Made by a program: the position numbers and the translations under genes. A stretch of 64,000 bases of DNA from Bugula neritina (taxonomy: Eukaryota; Bryozoa; Gymnolaemata; Cheilostomatida; Bugulidae): assembly GCA_964035545.1 (NCBI GenBank), contig OZ037769.1, positions 3,069,001 to 3,133,000 on the forward strand, written 5' to 3'. This document shows positions 12,201 through 22,100 of the stretch, piece after piece (the first letter of the stretch is position 1; each line of letters opens with the position of its first letter). Below the pieces are notes generated by a model. It had not been told where the DNA came from. It ran no database searches and saw only the letters and a program-made list of their open reading frames with translations.

Positions 12201-15200
12201 GGGATATTAAATATAGAAAATTGAATATGAAATTACCTCAATCTGTGGAGTACAGCCAATACTTCGACAGAGTATTCAGTAAAACCTCTCTTATGATGAG
12301 AAACCAGAATAAAATTGTGTTGGATACCAATAGCCAAACATAGTTTTATCTAAAAATAAAACAGCTGGCTATGCTTACCTGGTATAAACATAACATGAAC
12401 AATATGAAAAACTGTTCCAATATATTAAATAACAAATATTGATATAAAACTTTGAAACAAAACATTTACTGACGAAATACAATGTGACATTATGATAATC
12501 ATTATGACTATTGCTACTGTACTACAATTAGTATTATTATTTATTATTAGTCTTAATTTCAACTACCATTACAATTACTATAATAATAATCATAAATGTA
12601 ATTATAAGAATTACTATTAGTGTTAGACTAATAATTAACTTAGTTACACTTACAGTGAAGACCAAATGCTATTTTATTTTCATTCTCTTACTCCAAATCT
12701 ATGACTATCAAGTATTAGTATCACGAGTAGTAATACTAATACAGTATTAGTAATAGTTATTATAATAGTAATACTAATAGTATTACTTATTACCATTCAT
12801 ATTACCATTAGTAGTAATAATAATACTAGTATTAGTATTAGCATTATAAGTAAATTTAATTACTAGCAAAATGCAAAAATTAATGTAGTACCTGTGAAAT
12901 GGATAAGTCCACACGGGAACGAATTGATCGCAAAGGGCTTTTGGTATTTTGAAGTAAAAAGTTATAAACATCTGCTAATGCCTTTCCAAATGTTTCTTTG
13001 ACTATGAAAATGGAAAGTTGAGCGTCTATACTTTTTCGGTGTTCGGTGTTCGGTGTTCATGTAAACATTTATTTCTAATTTGTTATTTTATTATTTTACT
13101 ATTTTTTGTCATAATCTTAATAATTAATTGTATCACTTATTGTAATAGTTTTAGTATTTTCGTATATATATATTGTGGTAATAAATCACGGCTTCGGCCT
13201 CTTACGTTTATCAACTAACTCGAGCACGTTCTGTCTTTTCACGATAGCTGAAATAATATCACAAATCAACATAAAACATGGTGCCCCGAGTCTAATTATT
13301 ATTAATATTACACTGAAATAACATGGAGCAATTACTAGCGCCAAAACCATTAGCAGATGGACCGAATTTACCTGAGGAATGGAAGATTTTTAAACGTGAC
13401 TTCGAACTTTTTTTAACTGCCACATCGAAAGATACAGCCGAAGGCAAAGTGAAAACTGCATACCTACTTAGAACTATCGGTCGCCGAGGCAACCAAATAT
13501 ACGACTCTTTCAACTGGACTGACAACAATGACAAAACTGACTATGACAAAGTTGTGACGCAGTTTGATGACTACTGCAAACCAAGAATAAACTTAGTGGC
13601 TAAGACTCACTCACTACTGACTTGTAAGCAAGGAAATAGAACTATTGACGAATTTTTGACTGAACTACATACCATTGCAGGACTATGTGACTTAAAAGAC
13701 ATGTACAACCGACTGATACTACAAGCACTGATACTGGGAATTGAAAGTGACAAGATTAGAAAGAAACTGTTTGACTTGACTGACTTTGACAAAGCAATTG
13801 AACTCTGCAGACGAGAAGAAGCATCGGCTATTGACTACAAGACTATGACTAAGGATAACACATATGGACTCGAACAAGTGAACTTGGTAAAACATAGACC
13901 TCCGACTCATCAATATCACTCTAATGACACTCGTAACACTGATAAACACAGAGGACAACTTTCACACACTCACTCTCAGCCCAACGTCAGAAAATCAGTT
14001 GGTGCTTCTAGGTGTGGAAACTGTGGAGGCAATCACCCACCTCGAGCATGCCCAGCATATGGGAAACAGTGCAATCATTGCAAGAAATTTAACCACTTTG
14101 CTACATACTGCAGGTCACGCATGCATCATTATCGCGACTCAACCGAAACAGCCAATCAAGTCACCTGGAATTACTCTTCAGACAGTGACTCTCAACATGT
14201 AAGTACTATCTCCACTACTGTACGAGATCGTAAATTATTAGCGATGCTCACTGCTAAGCAAGCAGATACTATTTATGACATTGAATTCCAACTTGACACT
14301 GGTGCATCATGCAATACTTTGAATACGATCGACTACGACAAGCTAGGTAAACCGAAACTTACACCGACTGATACTGTACTAACTTTATATGACCAGAGCA
14401 AGTGTGCACCACTAGGGTGGACACGGATACAGATACTAAACAAGCAAGGATGTTACACTACATTAAAATTCCTAGTTGTGGAAACCACCCAACATAGCTT
14501 GCTGTCATGGAAATCATGTTTGCACCTGGATTTATTACAAATGCCCAGCACCAAAAGCGAGAATGTAAACTTTGCCACTACTGACCCAGACCTTCAGACT
14601 TTACTGACTAACTTTGATGACATATTTACCGGACTTGGAAAGTTTGAACAGGAATATAGGATAGAGCTAAGACCTGAAGCTGTACCAGTGCAAGTCCGAC
14701 CGCGGAAGGTGCCCTTGTCGATGAAATCAGATCTCATCAAGACTATTCTTGAACTAGAACAACGTCAAATTATCGCTAAGGTAGAAGCACCTACAGACTG
14801 GATAAGCCATCTACAACCAGTGCGCAAGCCTAATGGAAAGATACGCATCTGCATAGATCCGCAAAATCTCAATCAAGCAATTAAACGAAACCACGCTGTC
14901 ATGCCAACATTGGAAGATGTTTTGCCACAACTCAACGGTGCCAAGTTTTTCTCCTTGTGTGACGCCAAAGAAGGTTTCTATCAAATTCCCCTAGCTGAGG
15001 AATCTACAGACTTGACAACTTTCTGGACTCCCATAGGAAAGTACAAGTACCTAAGGCTACCCTTTGGAATTGCATCAGCGCCGGAGGAGTTTCAGAGAAG
15101 GCTCACGGAAAATCTTGCTGGTCTTGATGGCATCACCATAGTTGCAGATGACATCCTAATTTTTGGAAGCACAAGGAAAGAGCATGATAGAAACCTTGAA

Positions 15201-17859
15201 GCGCTCTTCAAACGTGCTCGACAGACAGGACTGAGACTGAACAAGGAAAAATCCCGCTTCCTTCAGGACGAACTACCTTACATTGGACACATACTGACAA
15301 CTAATGGACTTAAACCAGATCCTAACAAAGTAAAAGCCATTCTTAAGATGAAACCTCCCTCATCTCCACAGGGAGTAAAACGATTCCTTGGTCACATCAC
15401 ATACATGTCAAAATTTATTAGCAACCTAGCATCGGAATCTGAACCATTACGACGTTTACTGACACAAGACAATGCTCAAGACTTTCACTGGACTGACGAC
15501 CAAATGAACGCTTTTAATAGACTGAAGACCTTACTAACTGACTCAGAAACTCTACAATACTTTGACTGCAACAAGCCAGTAACTATACAAACTGACGCTT
15601 CAAATGCTGGTGTGGGTGCAACACTCATGCAAGGAGGCAAGCCTGTGGCATATGCATCTCGCAGTTTAACAAAATCGGAACAGAACTATGTGCCACTAGA
15701 GCTTGAGTGCCTTGCCATAGTGTTTGGCACTGAACGCTTTGACCAGTATATCTTTGGTCACCATGCTGTCACTATCCAAACTGACCACAAACCCCTTGTA
15801 TCTATTTTCAGGAAATCCATTCATAAGGCATCTCGGAGGTTGCAGGCTATGCTTCTTCACTTACAAAGATACCCCAACATTAAGGTAACTTGGCAAAAGG
15901 GTGCTGAACAAATCACGGCTGACTTACTCTCAAGAGACTCATACTTTGACTCCCCCAACTATCAACAACTACCAGAACACATTTTTCACATTGACTCTCA
16001 AAATAATGATGCTCCTGTTTGTGACGACTTAATTGACAACATTAGGACTGCTACTGCACAGGACAATGAACTTATGACACTGACAAACCTTATTAAACAT
16101 GACTGGAACATTGCCAACTGCACAACTCACGACAAGTACAAACACTTTCAGGACGAACTATCTATTGACAATGGCATTGTTTACAAAGGACTACGAGCCA
16201 TTATTCCAAAGACACTCCAGAGAAAGTTTCTCCAACTACTTCACACCGGCCATAATGGGATTAACTCCACACTAAGACGTGCCCGCCACACAGTGTTTTG
16301 GCTTGGCATCACCAATGACATCAAAAACAATATTGCTAACTGTCGACAATGTCAACTGGATGCTCCCCGGCAACAGAAGGAAACACTTTTACTCCACACA
16401 GTTCCCCAACAACCCTGGACCAAAGTAGGAATTGACTTGTTTGAATACAATCACACTCACTACATTACTATTGTTGACTATACGACTGACTACCTTGAAT
16501 ATGACCGACTGGACAACCAAACAGCAGAGGCTGTTATCAACTCCATAAAGCGCTGTTTTGGACGCCTGGGAATACCCAGACAGGTTCACACTGACAACGG
16601 ACCACAGTTTACCTCACACCAGTTTTCCACTTTCAGCCAATCATGGAATTTCACACACACCACCAGCTCTCCATATCATCCTCAGTCCAATGGGAAGGCA
16701 GAGTCTGCTGTGAAGATAGCCAAACGTATACTCCGCAGATGTGAAGAGCCCGAACTTGCGTTACTGGAACATCTCAACACCACCAAAGAAGGCCTGACGG
16801 CCAGCCCAATTCAGCAACTTATCGGAAGACCCACCAGGTCAGTACTCCCACAAGTTCGGCCAGAAACAGAGAACAACCAAGGTTGGTGGGAAAAGCAGGG
16901 CCGCAATGAAAAACTGCAGCAGAGATGCAATGACGGTGCAAGAGATTTGGCAGTGCTGAAAGAAGGGCAACCAGTTTTGGTTCGAGACTGGAGTCAGCAC
17001 CGGAGAAAATGGCAGGAGGCGCAAATTAACAAACAATTGAGTAGCAGAGCCTATGCCATACAACTTAACAACAACCTCTTTCGGAGAAACCGGCGAGACA
17101 TCAGACCACTCGTCACGGAGCCAGCGAGTCCTGAGACACCAAAGGATCCTAAACAAAACGCTAGTAGTACCCAGGTTGACACCACCGAGAGCGCCAATCA
17201 TAGCGACAATCTAAGACGTTCAACCAGAGAACGGAAGCCACCTAGTTGGATGGCAGACTATGTGCCCTCTTAAAACAATCATATCTAAATAGCTTTTTTT
17301 CTATTCTGTGGGAGATGTTCGGTGTTCATGTAAACATTTATTTCTAATTTGTTATTTTATTATTTTACTATTTTTTGTCATAATCTTAATAATTAATTGT
17401 ATCACTTATTGTAATAGTTTTAGTATTTTCGTATATATATATTGTGGTAATAAATCACGGCTTCGGCCTCTTACGTTTATCAACTAACTCGAGCACGTTC
17501 TGTCTTTTCACGATAGCTGAAATAATATCACAAATCAACATAAAACAGTAATACTAATACAGTATTAGTAATAGTTATTATAATAGTAATACTAATAGTA
17601 TTACTTATTACCATTCATATTACCATTAGTAGTAATAATAATACTAGTATTAGTATTAGCATTATAAGTAAATTTAATTACTAGCAAAATGCAAAAATTA
17701 ATGTAGTACCTGTGAAATGGATAAGTCCACACGGGAACGAATTGATCGCAAAGGGCTTTTGGTATTTTGAAGTAAAAAGTTATAAACATCTGCTAATGCC
17801 TTTCCAAATGTTTCTTTGACTATGAAAATGGAAAGTTGAGCGTCTATACTTTTTCTCAT
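8084..17859 (-). CDS. POLR3C: RNA polymerase III subunit RPC3 (POLR3C/RPC62)
   Basis: Subunit of the Pol III-specific RPC3-RPC6-RPC7 heterotrimer, which acts in the nucleus in promoter opening and initiation. Exons on the minus strand: 17859-17710, 12349-12237, 12096-11954, 11813-11662, 11125-11033, 10595-10503, 10351-10268, 9549-9415, 9104-8869, 8654-8511, 8204-8084. All phases match and the sum is 1464 nt, or 487 residues; the human protein has 534. Colinear family signatures include ETFGKALADVYNFLLQN (first winged-helix region), IQHNFILVSHHKRGFTEY, YPSYVYCVKVLYGNVAEVLI, ITGRTLLDVYLMTLADDE, LEKFGARSRRLFRLLLL, TTDHVPSKTFYCFTV and the C-terminal helix LIWEIHLEYCTAKR. The acidic/basic linker (PPPSKRLKRD in exon 4) is shorter than in vertebrates. 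The start is the ATG at 17859, chosen because it matches the family N-terminus in length. Intron 1 (5.4 kb) holds a Gypsy element and a broken second copy of exon 1. Other introns hold several tandem repeats. Confidence 0.93.
9144..9391. repeat. GTA trinucleotide microsatellite
   Basis: About 80 units of GTA, interrupted by GCA and CTA variants, lie in intron 8 of POLR3C, ending about 24 bp downstream of the exon 8 donor. Long Leu-only or Thr-only reading frames here are artefacts of the repeat. Confidence 0.95.
10645..10765. repeat. Degenerate ~28-bp repeat carrying AGGTCA half-sites
   Basis: Four to five imperfect units of the type tcacatgtcaaaggtcaagg lie in POLR3C intron 5. Each unit carries an AGGTCA hexamer in the same orientation. 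The hexamer is the classical nuclear-receptor half-site, but here it may only be a by-product of the repeat unit. Confidence 0.7.
11135..11395. repeat. 19-bp minisatellite
   Basis: About 13 tandem copies of actctcagtctacagtgta-type units, with point variants, lie in POLR3C intron 4, beginning just upstream of exon 5 in the sense of transcription. Confidence 0.9.
12520..12860. repeat. Low-complexity TAATACTAATAG-type tract
   Basis: Degenerate, partly self-complementary runs of tagtaatactaa-like units lie in POLR3C intron 1. The same composition recurs at 17547-17680 (part of the 309-bp duplication), 35480-36740 and 47230-47340, so it is a dispersed simple-sequence class in this genome. From 12729 on, the tract belongs to the flanking duplication of the retroelement. 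Confidence 0.7.
12729..13037. repeat. 309-bp direct repeat, left copy, flanking the Gypsy element
   Basis: Identical, as far as I can read base by base, to 17547-17855 (constant offset of 4818). Its right edge abuts the 5' LTR, while the left edge of the other copy abuts the 3' LTR. The right copy continues into unique sequence (ctcataactag) and the left copy follows unique sequence (tcacgagt). An empty site would therefore contain the 309 bp once. This is far longer than the 4-6 bp target duplication that Gypsy integrases make. Confidence 0.95.
12892..13037 (-). pseudogene. Broken second copy of POLR3C exon 1
   Basis: This is the left copy of the 309-bp repeat. It holds 146 of the 150 nt of POLR3C exon 1, including the splice donor (CAG then gtacta), but not the first four bases ATGA. 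Its 5' end runs straight into LTR sequence, so it has neither start codon nor splice acceptor. It should be skipped as part of intron 1, unless antisense transcription from the LTR enters it and uses its intact donor. Confidence 0.9.
13040..13278 (+). repeat. 5' LTR
   Basis: 239 bp, TG...CA bounded. It starts TGTTCGGTGTTCGGTGTTC, with one more TGTTCGG unit than the 3' LTR. It contains a TATA-like run (near 13161-13172) and AATAAA (near 13180), compatible with promoter and polyadenylation functions. It ends directly at the primer binding site. Confidence 0.93.
13279..13293 (+). other. Primer binding site
   Basis: TGGTGCCCCGAGTCT follows the 5' LTR with no gap. TGG at this place is the usual complement of a tRNA 3' CCA end, and the rest is complementary to an acceptor stem ending ...CGGGGCACCA. 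The tRNA species was not assigned. Confidence 0.85.
13323..17273 (+). CDS. Gag-Pol polyprotein of the Gypsy element
   Basis: A single 1316-residue frame without stops. Domains in order: a Gag-like helical region (about 1-225); two zinc knuckles around residues 231-265 (CGNCGGNHPPRAC, unusual C-x2-C-x3-H-x4-C spacing, then CNHCKKFNHFATYC, canonical CCHC); an aspartic protease with DTGA at about 324; reverse transcriptase (about 480-660) with the catalytic VADD at 607-610; RNase H with TDAS at about 757-760; integrase with an H-H-C-C zinc module (H974, H977, C1007, C1010) and a D,D-35-E triad (about D1038, D1091, E1127). Gag and Pol lie in the same frame, so no frameshift is needed. All catalytic residues are present, so the element looks coding-competent. 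It resembles invertebrate Gypsy polyproteins of the K02A2.6-like type. No chromodomain or envelope was seen. Its codon use is less AT-biased than the surrounding introns. Confidence 0.97.
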   Translation: MEQLLAPKPLADGPNLPEEWKIFKRDFELFLTATSKDTAEGKVKTAYLLRTIGRRGNQIYDSFNWTDNNDKTDYDKVVTQFDDYCKPRINLVAKTHSLLTCKQGNRTIDEFLTELHTIAGLCDLKDMYNRLILQALILGIESDKIRKKLFDLTDFDKAIELCRREEASAIDYKTMTKDNTYGLEQVNLVKHRPPTHQYHSNDTRNTDKHRGQLSHTHSQPNVRKSVGASRCGNCGGNHPPRACPAYGKQCNHCKKFNHFATYCRSRMHHYRDSTETANQVTWNYSSDSDSQHVSTISTTVRDRKLLAMLTAKQADTIYDIEFQLDTGASCNTLNTIDYDKLGKPKLTPTDTVLTLYDQSKCAPLGWTRIQILNKQGCYTTLKFLVVETTQHSLLSWKSCLHLDLLQMPSTKSENVNFATTDPDLQTLLTNFDDIFTGLGKFEQEYRIELRPEAVPVQVRPRKVPLSMKSDLIKTILELEQRQIIAKVEAPTDWISHLQPVRKPNGKIRICIDPQNLNQAIKRNHAVMPTLEDVLPQLNGAKFFSLCDAKEGFYQIPLAEESTDLTTFWTPIGKYKYLRLPFGIASAPEEFQRRLTENLAGLDGITIVADDILIFGSTRKEHDRNLEALFKRARQTGLRLNKEKSRFLQDELPYIGHILTTNGLKPDPNKVKAILKMKPPSSPQGVKRFLGHITYMSKFISNLASESEPLRRLLTQDNAQDFHWTDDQMNAFNRLKTLLTDSETLQYFDCNKPVTIQTDASNAGVGATLMQGGKPVAYASRSLTKSEQNYVPLELECLAIVFGTERFDQYIFGHHAVTIQTDHKPLVSIFRKSIHKASRRLQAMLLHLQRYPNIKVTWQKGAEQITADLLSRDSYFDSPNYQQLPEHIFHIDSQNNDAPVCDDLIDNIRTATAQDNELMTLTNLIKHDWNIANCTTHDKYKHFQDELSIDNGIVYKGLRAIIPKTLQRKFLQLLHTGHNGINSTLRRARHTVFWLGITNDIKNNIANCRQCQLDAPRQQKETLLLHTVPQQPWTKVGIDLFEYNHTHYITIVDYTTDYLEYDRLDNQTAEAVINSIKRCFGRLGIPRQVHTDNGPQFTSHQFSTFSQSWNFTHTTSSPYHPQSNGKAESAVKIAKRILRRCEEPELALLEHLNTTKEGLTASPIQQLIGRPTRSVLPQVRPETENNQGWWEKQGRNEKLQQRCNDGARDLAVLKEGQPVLVRDWSQHRRKWQEAQINKQLSSRAYAIQLNNNLFRRNRRDIRPLVTEPASPETPKDPKQNASSTQVDTTESANHSDNLRRSTRERKPPSWMADYVPS
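17299..17315 (+). other. Polypurine tract
   Basis: The short purine run gtgggaga directly precedes the first TG of the 3' LTR, the expected site for plus-strand priming. The tract is short, so its exact left limit is uncertain. Confidence 0.7.
17316..17547 (+). repeat. 3' LTR
   Basis: 232 bp, identical to the 5' LTR apart from having one fewer TGTTCGG heptamer at its start. It is followed directly by the right copy of the 309-bp repeat. Confidence 0.93.
17547..17855. repeat. 309-bp direct repeat, right copy, containing functional POLR3C exon 1
   Basis: Second copy of 12729-13037. Here the repeat joins unique sequence that supplies the ATG of POLR3C (17859-17857), so this is the copy that keeps the gene functional. 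Confidence 0.95.
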
Positions 17860-18259
17860 AACTAGAAGTTGAAGTAGCACTGTAGTACTAGTGCACTAGT
17901 AGTACAACTACTACAGTACCAGTGAACTACAAGTTGAAGCAAAATTAACGTTGACCAAACAAAAAACTACTTGTATCGGTTAAAATAACTCCAACCCGCT
18001 ATCGCTGAATTCCAAATTCTCCAGTTCACTTTTTAATCAAATATAGTCACAGAATAGATATTTAATTTTCTAATAATGGTTAGAAAAAATCAAATCACAA
18101 TGAAAATAATACTTCTATGTTAACACTCCGCAAGTGACCGTGAACTTTTCTTGATAAAGGTATCTAATGAGTTCGCTGTGATTATTTCATTTTTGTCTCC
18201 ACGTCAATGATTGGCTTAATTTCACACAGTAATTTTTCGAAACCTAAAATAGCTAGAGC

Positions 18260-18409
18260 TTTTATAAGCAGTTTCAAGTTGGGAGTGACTGAGTGCATTA
18301 GTTTGCGGTTCTCAAGTGTAGAATCGGGGTTTATTGAAACCCTCAACTCTAAATTTAAGAACGCAAATTACTGCACTCAATCACTCCCAATTTCGAGCTG
18401 CGTATAAAA
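18260..18409. mobile_element. MITE with ~55-bp terminal inverted repeats
   Basis: The element starts TTTTATAAGCAGTTTCAAGT and the reverse complement of its other end reads TTTTATACGCAGCTCGAAAT. The two arms stay alignable for about 55 bases through GAGTGCAKTARTTTGCG. It is 150 bp, non-coding and almost entirely inverted repeat, so it is a non-autonomous DNA element or foldback. A diverged relative lies at 5541-5671. A clear target duplication was not seen. Confidence 0.75.
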
Positions 18410-18452
18410 CCATTCTCCTACATAGTTACATTTAGGTACAATAAAATAACTA

Positions 18453-18513
18453 ATAGAGTATAGACTATAGAGTATAGACTATAGAGTATAGACTATAGAG
18501 TATAGACTATAGA
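18453..18513. repeat. 16-bp tandem repeat
   Basis: About four copies of agagtatagactatag lie in the intergenic spacer. Confidence 0.85.
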
Positions 18514-19108
18514 GGCTCTGCCCTGATTTACTAGTCGTTGCCAGGTGTTAATAATCAACACTTTACAGTAAATGCCATTTATTTTCTCAACATGATTCAA
18601 AGCTATTATAATGCGATAATGCATGTTGATATACAAATCTGCCCAGTAGATGTAAATACTTCTTTTCATATATTGCTTATGAAAATTGTGTGCATGCAAA
18701 ACACCTTCGATGACCTATATGTACTCTTAACAAGGTTAACAGCTGATTAAACTAAAGTTTGTTAAAAGTAACTAACTATTATTTATATGGCACTTAACAA
18801 TCCTGAATACAATCATTATTGCAAGACTGACCAAATAAGAAGAAAAGTTTTGCCTTCATATAATATTATATTGAATTTTACAACACAAACATTAAAAGAT
18901 CAACAAATAGAAAATTGAGGTAATATGGAATATGTTATAAATTGGCGAATTCTCAAAATTGAACTAAGTTGTAGAAATGTATATATAATATTATTCCCTC
19001 AATATAATAGACGGAAAAAACAGCCAGTGAAATTTAAACACATATAAACATGTATTGTCATGTATCACCTGACAACCAATTATAAACATAATATGCATAC
19101 AGCTATAT

Positions 19109-22100
19109 CTATTGTAGCATATTCTTTTTCAACAATATCTCAAACGTTAAATAACACCCAACAGCTATGATGTTTAAAACAATAGCAATGTATATTTTAG
19201 TGGTAAGAGAGATAACTCCGACAGCAATAAGAAAGGTGCCAATCATAGCTCCAACTCCAATGAAAGTTGAAAACATGGTGATGCCATGCACTATGTTCTT
19301 TCTGTAGACATGGCCAACGATACCTGGAGAAAAAACACATATATTCCCGGAATCCTGCATCTATCATTCTATATAAACATTCATAGACAATAATCGTCAT
19401 AATAGTTATCCTTTCTTGAATCTCTGAAACCAACTGATTTAAAAATTATATGCCAAAAGCAGAAAACTGGTAAAACTTAAGCAAATTTTATAGTGATTTT
19501 TTTTCAATTGCAAAAGACAAGCAAAGAAGCGACTTGAAAGCTTTTATTCCACTTATACAGAGATTAATACCCATCTAAGCTTTAGTAACTCTAGTTAAAA
19601 ATGTCACTAATTAATCATAATATGAAAATATACAATAAATTAATCAGAGACAAATTAATATAAGACAAAAACATTTGCTTGCTTTTCTTCTTACTTAGAT
19701 ACAAATTATTTACCAAACACCCACAGACAAAAATGTGCTTAGGCTATTATTCTGCAATCAACTTAGCATGACTCAATTTTTGGAGTTATCCCACAAGTGA
19801 TCTGAACTAATGCAGCTATAATATCAATTCCATCAAAAGACAATTCTACATTGATATAAAGTTATTAATACAGTAACAGGCATTTAGGTAACATTGCTGA
19901 AAATTTATTGAACAATAATTTTATTTTAATCATTAGACTAACATTAATAAAAGTTAATTCAACACTATAAAACTAATCATAACACTGGTTGAAACACTCA
20001 CAGTTGATCTGAGTGAGAATATTAGAATCAGTCAGTCCCCAGATACACGGACCAATAAAAGCCAGCGCAGAGACGGGCCCTCGTTCTGGCTTGAATAGCA
20101 GCATGAATATAGGAGATCCAAGACCAATAACAAAGCCTACACATCATAGCAATACAAGAGTAGTACAGTAACTAATAGTTGTGAACTAACATTATATGTC
20201 ACACAGACTGCGCTATTTAGTTAGGTGTCTGCATTACTTTTCTATCAGCAAATTTGCTATATTTTAAAATTAATTCCAGCAATTATACCATATCCTTTAG
20301 AAAAAGACATTTGGAGACCCAAAAGACATGTTTATTGACTTCAACAATTATATATTAGTTAGCCAATAAGCTTTCTTAGATTATAGAACCAAGGTCAAGG
20401 TCACTTTTAGCAGCATTATTGTGGCTAAAACAAGTCTCGTAGGCTATAAAAACTCATGCTACTCATTAGATGAGATTGTGAGCAAATAGTTGCTACTTAC
20501 AGATAAGTATAACCGGGGTTCTCCCGATACATTCAATAAGGCGGGTGATGATAAACATGGAAACAATGCTGCACGCAAAAGTTGCTGTCACCACATAGCC
20601 GATCTTGTCAATTCCGTAGGAACAAGATACAAAGCTCTGTAAACAGAAGAAGACACATGTCTGGAATAAAGACAGAATAAATATATCAGTGATACTAGCA
20701 TAAATATATTATACGTAATGAACTTGTTCGGTTTTAGCTTAACTTTGGTTTTACTATTTTTAAACATATTAGACAGTCTTTAATCTATTTTGTGGACAAC
20801 AATTTCTCTATCAAACTTTTCTAAAACTTGCGCATCCAATTCTGGTAATTTTTTCAAGACAAGATAAACGATATATAATAATTCCGCATTCAAGTATACA
20901 AGTACAATGCGATTCTATCTATTGGCATGAATATTAGACAAATAAAAACCGCAAAACTTGTTTAAGATTCCAATAAAACAATTGCAATAAAAAAATCTGA
21001 GTTTCTGTAAAATATCTTTTGGATTTCACAAGGTAGATATAGACTTTTATAAACAAGGTGAAAAGGAAGATGAAACTAAAACAAAGTAAAGTCATTACCC
21101 AGACGACATATAGACAGGCAATTGTAATGATTGAACAAATATTATTTTTAGTAGGATACTTGAGTTGCAGAACTCAACAAAAGCAAACAAAAAACTGCCA
21201 TAAAAATTACAAAACTTGAAAATTATAACACACTGGAAGTATAATTTCACGGAACATTATAGAATGTTGAGAAAGTTTGTATTGATAGAGGAGCTTACAG
21301 CGTTATAGTCTGCTATAATTGTAGTATTCTGTAGTCCAAGATATATGCCCGCAGGTAGCAGTAGTAACCCTTTAAACTGTCCTATTGTCTGAACAACACA
21401 CTTTAGCTGTTTAAATACATTTGCACTGCCAGGCCTTTTTGCAACCTACAATTAAAATAGATACTAGGTGAAGGTCAAATTGATTTGCTGCATAGTAATG
21501 TTCATCATCACACATAGACAGTTGCATAGCAACTGCCTAACAATAATAAAATATTATAGTAAATGTGAGGGAGCGATCAATATCTCAGACTAAAAACTTG
21601 GACTAACATTTAGTATAAGCTTTATTCTAGAGTTCCTTGATTTATCAACTGAAAACTTAAATTCACACAGTAAAAACAACTTTGAAAATAAAAAAGCTCG
21701 TCTCAGTATTTACTAAAAATAGTTACAGATTATGCTAACTCAAAGAAAGTTTTGAGAGTTATCATACCTTGAGTTTACGCAGGAAGATTATAATGTTGAG
21801 AGCAGCTAGAACAGGAAGCAAAGTGTAAACACCAAACAGGATGTACTTTTTGCCAATGTATACACCGGGCCCATTGCTCTCTCCTCTGTCTTTATCGTAA
21901 TACTCGAGGCCACACCCCGGGGTTTCTGTGGAGTTGATGCTAGAGATAAAAGAAGGAACGCCTTCTCCGCCAGCCACATGGCTTCCGTTGTAACTACCAC
22001 TGAGTTTGTCATCTCTTTTGAATGACTTCATAGCCTCTGTTTCCCCGGGCAGTGTATAGAAATCCCCGAGTATTAGCGTAGACATTAGATTGCCAACTAT

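Larger units (their letters stand above)
13040..17547 (+). mobile_element. Full-length Ty3/Gypsy LTR retrotransposon
   Basis: A complete element: 5' LTR 13040-13278, primer binding site 13279, one gag-pol frame 13323-17273, polypurine tract just before 17316, and 3' LTR 17316-17547. The LTRs begin TGTTCGG and end AACA, and contain a TATA run and an AATAAA. No difference was seen between them except one extra TGTTCGG heptamer in the 5' LTR, and the polyprotein is unbroken, so the insertion is young and possibly still competent. No envelope-like frame is present. It lies antisense in POLR3C intron 1. The bases next to the two LTRs (ttcgg on the left, gtaat on the right) do not match as a short target-site duplication. 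Confidence 0.96.
17860..19108. other. Spacer between POLR3C 5' end and UNC93-like 3' end
   Basis: No exon was found. It should contain the POLR3C promoter immediately upstream of 17859. Around 17875-17935 there is an imperfect inverted tract rich in gtagta/ctacta words, and at 18260-18409 a MITE. At 18453-18513 a 16-bp unit (agagtatagactatag) is repeated about four times. Confidence 0.6.

Noticed and set aside
12729-17855. 309-bp repeats as long LTRs or as part of the element
   Set aside because: The true LTRs are defined by the primer binding site and polypurine tract. The 309-bp repeats lie outside them and contain POLR3C coding sequence.
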